A stretch of 12,128 bases of DNA from JALZHR01 sp036389695 (GTDB lineage Bacteria > Acidobacteriota > Blastocatellia > Pyrinomonadales > Pyrinomonadaceae), in contig DASVWG010000376.1 of NCBI GenBank assembly GCA_036389695.1, positions 1 to 12,128 on the forward strand. Direction: 5' to 3'. The notes beneath the pieces are model-generated. The model did no database searches. It was not told the DNA's origin and saw only the letters and a program-made list of their open reading frames with translations. The position numbers and the translations under genes are program-made. Below, in pieces: positions 6,934 through 12,128 of this stretch. How positions within the stretch are numbered: the stretch's first letter is position 1; every line of letters begins with the position of its first letter.

Positions 6934-8064
6934 TCAAGCTTTTTTTTCAATTTCCAGCAGCGTCTGCGGCTCAGGCTTTCCTTTCAATTCAGCCGCCAGC
7001 TTTTCGTAAAGCGCAAGCCACTGCGGGCGAATCGCTTCCCATGAATATTTTTCGCATTCTTTCCGCGCATTGCCGATAATTCGCTCGGCAGCGGCGGCGT
7101 TTTCCAGTAAATAAATCGCTTTTGCCGCCAATGCTGCGTGGTCGTTTGTTTCCACCAGAAGCCCGGTTTCGCCGTCGGCGACGATATACGGAATGCCGCC
7201 CGCATTGGTCGAAACGACCGGCAAGCCCGAGGCGAAACATTCAATCAGGGAACCGGGCATACAATCGAAATTCGGCGAGTTCAGATAAACGTCTGCCGAA
7301 TCATACAATTCCGTGATTTTATCCTGCGGGACAAGCCCGATAAACTCGATTGAATTCAGCTTCATTTCCCGCGCCGTTCGCTTCAGATTTTCGCGCTCGA
7401 TGCCGTCATTGGCGACAATCAGGCGGGCATCGGGAAAACGCTCGCTGATAATTTTGAAAGCGCGAAAAATGCATTCGATGTTGTAGAGCGATTCCAGACT
7501 CCGGTTCGACAAAAAAACCGGACGCAAAGCTTTTCGCTCGCGGAAATTAAATTTATCGGTGTCGATGATATTGAAAATCGAGCGCCCGCGAACGTCGAAT
7601 TTTGCAAAAACATCGACCAGATAACCCGAAGGCGAAACGACCGCGTCCGCCCGTCGCATCGCCCACAAAAAATGCCCGCCCCAGCCGCGGAAAAAAATTT
7701 CCGCCTCGCCGCTCCGGTAATTGACAATCGTTTTTTTGCCGAACAATTTTGCCAGCAAAATCGCCGGAACGACCGACAAAACAAAGCTGTAATAAGCCGC
7801 CGAAAAAATATGCACGACATCGGCGCGCGGAATTTTTCCGAACAAATCGAAAAGATATTTCACGGTCGTGACGACGGTTCGGACATACGGAATTTTTTGC
7901 AGACGCGGCGCGACCTGCGGATTTATCGGCTGCAAATCAACTTCGAGATGCGGCTCGCGGCGAAAATTCTCCAAAAGCCTCTGCGCCTGCACGGCTTGCC
8001 CGCCGACCAGCGGCAGCGCCGGTGCGATAATGAGAATTCTGGTTTTTTCGCTCGATTGATTCAT
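6934..8064 (-). CDS. GT4-type glycosyltransferase
   Basis: 376 residues from the ATG at 8064; a TTG directly before it would add one Met. In the numbering from that TTG, the N-terminal Rossmann half has ILIIAPALPLVGGQAVQAQRL (from 11) and VVHIFSAAYYSF (84-95), then TIVNYRSGEAE (113-123). The donor half shows PVFLSNRSLESLYN (183-196), IEFIGLVPQDKITELY (240-255) and DCMPGSLIECFASGLPVVSTNAGG (268-291), where Asp268 and Glu276 take the EX7E positions. It would act in the cytoplasm on a lipid-linked glycan; sugar and linkage are not predictable. The leader is odd: an exact 29-bp hairpin repeat at 8070-8098 ends 5 nt before the ATG and occupies the Shine-Dalgarno region. The last codons include an A8 run. 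Confidence 0.9.
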   Translation of the reverse strand: MNQSSEKTRILIIAPALPLVGGQAVQAQRLLENFRREPHLEVDLQPINPQVAPRLQKIPYVRTVVTTVKYLFDLFGKIPRADVVHIFSAAYYSFVLSVVPAILLAKLFGKKTIVNYRSGEAEIFFRGWGGHFLWAMRRADAVVSPSGYLVDVFAKFDVRGRSIFNIIDTDKFNFRERKALRPVFLSNRSLESLYNIECIFRAFKIISERFPDARLIVANDGIERENLKRTAREMKLNSIEFIGLVPQDKITELYDSADVYLNSPNFDCMPGSLIECFASGLPVVSTNAGGIPYIVADGETGLLVETNDHAALAAKAIYLLENAAAAERIIGNARKECEKYSWEAIRPQWLALYEKLAAELKGKPEPQTLLEIEKKA

Positions 8065-8069
8065 CAAAA

Positions 8070-8098
8070 GTCAGAACCGCCTGCGGTAGCGGGCGGTT
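8070..8098 (+). repeat. 29-bp hairpin-forming repeat, copy C
   Basis: Third exact copy of the 29-bp unit (compare 1-29 and 87-115). It lies 5 nt before the ATG of the glycosyltransferase gene at 8064-6934, with AACCGCC/GGCGGTT self-pairing. In the minus-strand transcript this hairpin would sit where ribosomes bind, and no Shine-Dalgarno is left beside it. A reducing effect on translation is plausible but inferred. Confidence 0.9.
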
Positions 8099-8116
8099 GA
8101 ACGCCGGAAGAAAATT

Positions 8117-8218
8117 AACCGCAGATTTCCGCAGATGAACGCAGATAAAAAATAGATTTATCCTGTGTATCCTGTCCATCCTGTTTGAATATGCGTTTAT
8201 CTGTGTTCATCTGTGGTT
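8117..8218. repeat. Inverted repeat of 10-bp-spaced GCAGAT / ATCTGTG units
   Basis: The left arm has GCAGAT at 8121, 8131 and 8141, exactly 10 bp apart. The right arm carries ATCTGTG-type units at 8189, 8199 and 8209. Arms 8129-8149 and 8196-8216 are inverted with 19 of 21 matches. Between them lie three ATCCTG-type units at 8160, 8169 and 8178. The element ends one base before the TGA stop (8221-8219) of the upstream glycosyltransferase gene, so it fills the gap together with copy C of the 29-bp repeat. Confidence 0.88.
8159..8218 (+). repeat. 60-bp direct repeat, copy 2
   Basis: Ungapped partner of 3683-3742 with 53 of 60 identities. It contains TATCCTGTG at its start and the same TTCATCTGTGGTT end. 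In this gap the terminal half is also inverted against 8129-8149; in copy 1 it is not. Confidence 0.88.
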
Positions 8219-9349
8219 TCATTTCCTCAACAATCCGTCGTATAAATCCAAAATTTTCCTGAGCTGCGCCGCCGTCGAAAATTTCCGTTCCGCGATGGCG
8301 CGCCCGCGCGCGCCGAATGTTTTTGCTTTTTCCGCGTCCCGCAAAAGCTCAAGCAGGCGATTTGCCATCGCCGCATCGTCGTCCGAGGCGACAAGAAAAC
8401 CGTTTTCGCCTTCCTGAATCGCTTCGCTCGCGCCGCCGACATCGGTCGCGACGACGGGTTTTCCAGCCGCCATATATTCCAGAATCGAATTGGAAAAGCC
8501 TTCCGTTCGCGAGCTTAAAACGCAGATGTCGGATGCAAAGAGCAGACGCGGCACGTCGCCGCAATTATCTATAAAGAACGATTCGTTTTCCAATCCCAAA
8601 TCTTTCGCTAATTTCTTCATTTCACCCAAAAGCTCGCCTTCGCCCGCGAGCAGGAAACGCGCGCCGGGAAAATTTTCTTTCACGCGCCGCGCGGCGCGCA
8701 GAAACATCGGGTGATTTTTTACGCCGCTGCGAAAATTGGCGACAATCGTGACGAATTTCAAATTTTCGTCTGCCGGCAAATTGAAGCTTTTTAAAATTTC
8801 CGCCCGCCGCGCGTTTTCAAAATCGAATTTCGCCAAATCCAGACCGTTATAAACGACTTCGACTTTTTCCGCCGGAACGCCGGTTTTCACCAGATGATTT
8901 TTCACGGCGGCGGCATTGGCGACAATTTTTTGGGCGAAAGCGTAGGCGCGGCGCTCGACGAATCGCTGCGCGCTCGTTTTCGTTCCCGTCTCGCGTTTTG
9001 CCGCGATGCGCGCGGGCACATTCGCCATTCGTCCGGCAATCATCCCGAAAACATTCGTGTAAAAATCGTGCGTTTGAATAATGTCTATCCGCGTTTCGCG
9101 CAGAAATTTCCGGCAGCGCGAAAGCTGGCGAGCCATGTTCGCGTCGTAAAACGAGCTGAGCCTGAATTCGGGAATTTCCGTGAAACCGAGCCTTTCGACA
9201 CCCGCGCGCAGAACGCCTTCGCCGTTTAAACACGCGACGTAAATGCGGTGCGTTTTATCTTCGCGCAAAAGCCTGATAAGCTGCGCGGCTTGACGCTCGG
9301 AGCCGCCCGAATGAAAACTGCCGACGAGTTGGAGAATATTTTTTTTCAC
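8219..9349 (-). CDS. GT4-type glycosyltransferase
   Basis: 376 residues. The start is a GTG at 9349, as no ATG lies close by in frame and the protein begins with the expected first strand MKKNILQLVGSFHSGGSERQ (1-20), a signature of GT4 enzymes. DIIQTHDFYTNVFG (89-102), AAKRETGTKT (116-125) and VVYNGLDLAKF (165-175) complete the N-terminal half. The donor half has FVTIVANFRSGVKNH (199-213), FLLAGEGELLGEM (232-244) and EGFSNSILEYMAAGKPVVATDVGG (283-306), with a canonical EX7E pair at Glu283 and Glu291. Reaction: retaining transfer of a sugar from an NDP donor to a growing glycan at the inner membrane; donor unknown. No Shine-Dalgarno is seen. An A8 run directly follows the start codon. It lies 100 bp after the heparinase-like gene. 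Confidence 0.92.
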   Translation of the reverse strand: MKKNILQLVGSFHSGGSERQAAQLIRLLREDKTHRIYVACLNGEGVLRAGVERLGFTEIPEFRLSSFYDANMARQLSRCRKFLRETRIDIIQTHDFYTNVFGMIAGRMANVPARIAAKRETGTKTSAQRFVERRAYAFAQKIVANAAAVKNHLVKTGVPAEKVEVVYNGLDLAKFDFENARRAEILKSFNLPADENLKFVTIVANFRSGVKNHPMFLRAARRVKENFPGARFLLAGEGELLGEMKKLAKDLGLENESFFIDNCGDVPRLLFASDICVLSSRTEGFSNSILEYMAAGKPVVATDVGGASEAIQEGENGFLVASDDDAAMANRLLELLRDAEKAKTFGARGRAIAERKFSTAAQLRKILDLYDGLLRK

Positions 9350-9449
9350 TGAAAAGCGGAAGGAAGGAAAGAAGCTGCGTCTGGAATTAAATGGAATTTG
9401 AAATTTGAAATTTGAAATTGAAGCGGCAGCCGGATGTGCCTTTAGAATT
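9350..9449. other. 100-bp intergenic gap with simple-sequence tracts
   Basis: The gap between the heparinase-like and GT4 genes contains a GGAA-type tract at about 9358-9370 and a 7-bp tandem repeat at 9395-9421. No promoter, terminator or small gene can be supported. Confidence 0.5.
9395..9421 (+). repeat. 7-bp tandem repeat AATTTGA
   Basis: Three exact copies of AATTTGA (9395-9401, 9402-9408, 9409-9415) followed by a shortened copy (AATTGA). The tract is non-coding and lies in the gap after the heparinase-like gene. It is a simple-sequence tract with no assigned role. Confidence 0.85.
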
Positions 9450-11912
9450 TTACTCCGATTGCTCCTGTTTTTTCAATATATATGTTTGCGAGCGGCGGCT
9501 CGGAAGCGAAACGCTGAAAAGGCTTTCGTTCGTTCTGACGTTTAATTTATTGCCCAGACGACGCGCCGCCGCGAATTTCAAAGCTTTCGGGTAATTGATG
9601 ATTTCACGACCGTTAACGACAAAATTTTTGCCGTCGATTAAAACAAACTCTTCCGGCAAATCTTCGCCGTCGCTCAGACGCGCCCAGACGAAGCGGAAAT
9701 CCGCGTCGAAAAATTCGGTGCGGACGATTCCCTCGCCGTCCGAATAAACCAGAAGGTCTGTATAGCCGCGAAATTTTATGACAAAGGCGCGACCGCCCGC
9801 GATTTCCGTTTCAAAAACTTCGGGCTTTTCCGCAAGCGCGCCGGTCGGAAACAGAAACGTAAAAAATTCCTGCGCCGCCGCGCCTTTCGTTTGAAACTGC
9901 ACAAACGGCGCTTCCGCTCGCCTGCCGTAACAATCGGAAATCCAGTTTTCGCTCATCTGCCAACTGCCGTTGTCGCCGACGATGCACAAACGCAAGCCCG
10001 AATTTACGTCCGTTTGCTCGTCAACGTAAAAACTGCCCGTTTCCGCGCCGATGAGCTTCGGAGCGGTTTCGGCGTTGAAATGAAAATTCATTTGATAATC
10101 GTGCGCGCCGCGCGTCTCGACAAAATCGCGCATTATCCAGTAATCGTTTTTCAAAAATAAAACGCCGCGCGTGTGCGTCGCGGGCGCGTCGGGCAAATGA
10201 CGATAGCCGTCGTGTTCGCCTTCAAAAAAATCGAAACGATTTTCGGAAATCCACGCGTTGACCTGCGGCTTCGCCATCGTCCGCCAGCCGAATTTTCCGC
10301 CCGTCTGCGACGACGATTCATTATCAATCGTCAAAGCATTGTGCGCGCCGGTCGAGCGAAAATAATTTCTCAACTCTTCCGATTCGTGATACGTGTAAGT
10401 TCCCGCGTCAACCAGCAGCGTTCTGCCGCCGACCGCCAAATCAAAGGCGAGCGTGTCGGCGTGACCGTGACCGCCGCTGATCGCGCCGACATTTCCGCAG
10501 TCAATCAAAAAATAATTGTCGGTCGCGTCCCAGCCGTCGCGCATCACGAAATAACCGCCCGCCGGAAAGGATTTTGAATCGTTTAGCGGGCGCACTTCGC
10601 TTAAATCTTCAAAGCTTTCGACCGCTTCGTGCCCAAGCAGCCAGAGCGTTTCCTCAGCCGCGTCGCGGGCGACGAATTTATAATCGCCGCGGTCGAAAAT
10701 CACCGCGCCCGTCGAAAGAACGGCGCGAAAATCATTCGGCGCGTTCTGGTTGTAGCCGAAAGGCAAGCTGCGCCCGCCGTCGTCGTCGCCGACAAGCGGC
10801 GTCGTGCCGTCAGGTCGCGTAACCTGCATCAGATAATTTAAAAGAAGCTGAAGCTTTCCGGTGAGTTTTTCTTCCGTTTCCTTATCGGCTTCATCGTCGT
10901 TTAAAGCTTTTAAAATCAGAAAATGCGTGTAGAAGTCCGCCGTGTAGCGCGCATACCACGTCGATTGCTCGAAATAAACGCCGTCCGCCAAAATCTGTCG
11001 ATTCAGTTCGGCAAAAAGAATTTCCGCGCCCGTTTCGCGCCAGGCGCGCGCGGGCTGTAAAAACGGCAATTGCGTGCCGAGATAATAAAGTCCGAGCGCT
11101 TCGCCCGTCAGATGCGTGTTCGGGCTGTAATAAGTCGAGAGATATTTTTCGATGTGACGACCGTGAGCATACAAAAATTTCAGCGCTTTGCGAAAAAGCG
11201 GGGGCGAAAAGCCGCGCGCGTCCTTGAAAAAATGAAACGCCCAGAGCCAGGACATCGCGCGAAACGCCACTTCCAGACTGCTGAACCAATTGATGCCGGA
11301 GCCGGGCGGATTCTGCTCCATCCAGCCGCCCAGATGACGCACGAAAGCTTCGGCGTAATTCTCGTCTTTCGTCAGCCAGTAAGCGACGCCGAGCGTAAAA
11401 AAATGTTGATGCCGATTCAGCTCCCAGACGATTTTTTTGTCGCCGGTTTCCGACGCGTCCAATTCGTCGAATTGTTTCCAATGTTTAAGCGGCAGATGCT
11501 TGCGGACGAGCGGCTCGAAATGCCAGTTGACGGGCGAATCGAAATCGAGATTTTCAAAGCCGAGCAAATCGAATTTGCCTTCAATCATTCGCTCCGCCTT
11601 GTCGATAATCGCGCGGCGGCTTTCCGCGCCGATTTTTTGAAACGCCTGCAGAGTTTTTTCCTTTTGCGCGAAGGATTGAAAAAACGCCTGACCGCCGTGT
11701 TTGAAAAAGGCTTCGAAAAGCTCGCGGTCGGTCGGCGCGCTGCCGCCGAAAAAGGATTTGTCGATAAGCTGCTGAAATTCGTCGTCGGTCGGCAGCTTTC
11801 CGCTCAGACCGATTTGCTCGGTGTACGCGGAAAAGACTTGTCCGCCGCGAGCGCGGATTTCTTTCAAGCTGCGCCCTCTTAATTTTTTAATTTTATCCAG
11901 CGGATTAGCCAT
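9450..11912 (-). CDS. Heparinase II/III-like polysaccharide lyase
   Basis: 820 residues from the ATG at 11912 (MANPLDKIKKL). A longer frame back to 11996 exists, but its extra 28 residues are encoded by an inverted repeat and I reject it. The N-terminal part (about 125-400) is the alpha/alpha toroid: KIVWELNRHQHFFTLGVAYWL (from 160), NTHLTGEALGLYYLG (265-279) and DGVYFEQSTWYARYTADFY (310-328). The C-terminal beta-sandwich has the heparinase II/III signature SGGHGHADTLAFDL (479-492) and VDAGTYTYH (501-509), then RSTGAHNALTIDNESSSQ (519-536). His267, Tyr313 or Tyr320 and the GHGHAD histidines are candidate catalytic or metal residues by family analogy. Such enzymes cut uronic-acid polymers by beta-elimination. 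There is no signal peptide, so it may act inside the cell, leave by an unknown route, or have another task in glycan assembly; similar proteins recur in polysaccharide gene clusters. Confidence 0.92.
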   Translation of the reverse strand: MANPLDKIKKLRGRSLKEIRARGGQVFSAYTEQIGLSGKLPTDDEFQQLIDKSFFGGSAPTDRELFEAFFKHGGQAFFQSFAQKEKTLQAFQKIGAESRRAIIDKAERMIEGKFDLLGFENLDFDSPVNWHFEPLVRKHLPLKHWKQFDELDASETGDKKIVWELNRHQHFFTLGVAYWLTKDENYAEAFVRHLGGWMEQNPPGSGINWFSSLEVAFRAMSWLWAFHFFKDARGFSPPLFRKALKFLYAHGRHIEKYLSTYYSPNTHLTGEALGLYYLGTQLPFLQPARAWRETGAEILFAELNRQILADGVYFEQSTWYARYTADFYTHFLILKALNDDEADKETEEKLTGKLQLLLNYLMQVTRPDGTTPLVGDDDGGRSLPFGYNQNAPNDFRAVLSTGAVIFDRGDYKFVARDAAEETLWLLGHEAVESFEDLSEVRPLNDSKSFPAGGYFVMRDGWDATDNYFLIDCGNVGAISGGHGHADTLAFDLAVGGRTLLVDAGTYTYHESEELRNYFRSTGAHNALTIDNESSSQTGGKFGWRTMAKPQVNAWISENRFDFFEGEHDGYRHLPDAPATHTRGVLFLKNDYWIMRDFVETRGAHDYQMNFHFNAETAPKLIGAETGSFYVDEQTDVNSGLRLCIVGDNGSWQMSENWISDCYGRRAEAPFVQFQTKGAAAQEFFTFLFPTGALAEKPEVFETEIAGGRAFVIKFRGYTDLLVYSDGEGIVRTEFFDADFRFVWARLSDGEDLPEEFVLIDGKNFVVNGREIINYPKALKFAAARRLGNKLNVRTNESLFSVSLPSRRSQTYILKKQEQSE

Positions 11913-11934
11913 CAGTTTTTCTAGCGATAAGTGA

Positions 11935-12013
11935 TAAACGGTAAACGGTAAGTTGCAATAGATAAAATTGCAGTTGCAAAGAAACGAACTTACCACTTAC
12001 CGTTTACCGTTTA
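11935..12013. repeat. 19-bp inverted repeat with GGTAAAC words
   Basis: The arms 11935-11953 (TAAACGGTAAACGGTAAGT) and 11995-12013 are perfect inverted copies separated by 41 bp. Each arm contains direct repeats of GGTAAAC. The right arm contains the TAA stop (11999-11997) and last codons of the upstream gene, while the left arm lies 22 nt before the heparinase ATG. The spacer carries another small repeat (TTGCAATAG / ATTGCAGTTGCAA). In the transcript the two arms would make a 19-bp stem in the junction between the two genes. Confidence 0.88.
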
Positions 12014-12128
12014 CCGCTTTTTTCGGTTTCTCGTCCATTATCGCCTGCAAACGATAATTACGAAAATCGTTCGGCGTGCCTTTTTTGCCGTCAATCGCCG
12101 CCGCGACCATATTGAACGCCTCGCGCGC
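11997..12128 (-). CDS. 3' fragment of an unidentified gene
   Basis: An open frame enters from the right edge and runs 43 codons to a TAA at 11999-11997. The visible tail reads AREAFNMVAAAIDGKKG near the edge, then TPNDFRNYRLQAIMDEKPKK, then AVNGKR before the stop. The codon use (GCG, GAT, AAA, CGT) matches the neighbours. AVNGKR is encoded by the right arm of the 19-bp inverted repeat, so the natural end of the protein may have been longer or shorter before the repeat arrived. The tail is too short for me to name a family. Its position next to a heparinase-like gene would suit another polysaccharide-related enzyme, such as an oxidoreductase, but that is only context. Confidence 0.6.
   Translation of the reverse strand, partial: AREAFNMVAAAIDGKKGTPNDFRNYRLQAIMDEKPKKAVNGKR

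Noticed and set aside
8117..8218. CRISPR-like array
   Set aside because: Units of 10 bp with degenerate sequence and no unique spacers of 30-40 bp; no cas genes in the window.
11070..11882. 270-codon open frame on the plus strand
   Set aside because: Antisense shadow of the heparinase-like gene with no domain signature.
11913..11996. N-terminal extension of 28 residues for the heparinase-like protein
   Set aside because: The extension is encoded by the 19-bp inverted repeat and its spacer, and the ATG at 11912 gives a normal family N-terminus.

Overview
The window is a stretch of a bacterial polysaccharide locus. Eight complete genes and one 3' gene fragment all lie on the minus strand, and no gene on the plus strand is believable. 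Genes are tightly packed: one 1-nt overlap and gaps of 18-36 nt, interrupted by a few longer gaps of 84-208 nt. The mixed GC content, the heavy use of GCG/AAA/GAA/TTT codons, and intergenic words of the type 'CAGGATGGACAGGAT' and 'CCACAGATGAACACAGAT' remind me of Acidobacteriota (Blastocatellia/Pyrinomonadaceae-like) genomes. That is recollection, not a search result, and is a low-confidence placement.

In transcription order (right to left) the layout is: the tail of an unidentified gene (12128-11997); a heparinase II/III-like polysaccharide lyase (11912-9450); three GT-B glycosyltransferases of the GT4 type (9349-8219, 8064-6934, 6906-5752); a class B glutamine-hydrolysing asparagine synthetase-like amidotransferase (5715-3787); a fourth, TuaH-like glycosyltransferase (3578-2361); a YdcF/ElyC/SanA (DUF218) membrane protein (2361-1744); and a membrane-anchored right-handed beta-helix protein (1716-115). 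Together these look like an exopolysaccharide, capsule or cell-wall glycan locus. The glycosyltransferases would build the repeat unit, the AsnB-like enzyme could amidate a precursor or sugar acid, and the lyase and beta-helix proteins could trim or modify the polymer. No priming transferase, flippase, polymerase or exosortase is visible here, so the pathway is incomplete in the window.

The most unusual content lies between the genes. Every gap longer than about 80 bp is filled with short repeats from several unrelated families: an exact 29-bp hairpin-forming unit present three times; a nested inverted repeat built of 9-11-bp units, with a 60-bp direct repeat shared by two gaps; a 19-bp inverted repeat around the heparinase leader; a 7-bp tandem repeat; and an 8-bp tandem repeat that is coding. 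Several of these touch or form the ends of genes. The 8-bp array encodes the last residues of one glycosyltransferase and also supplies the only strong Shine-Dalgarno sequence I see, and its copy number decides whether that gene ends, fuses to ydcF, or runs on out of frame. Whether these repeats act as RNA structures, protein-binding arrays or neutral insertions cannot be settled from one window.
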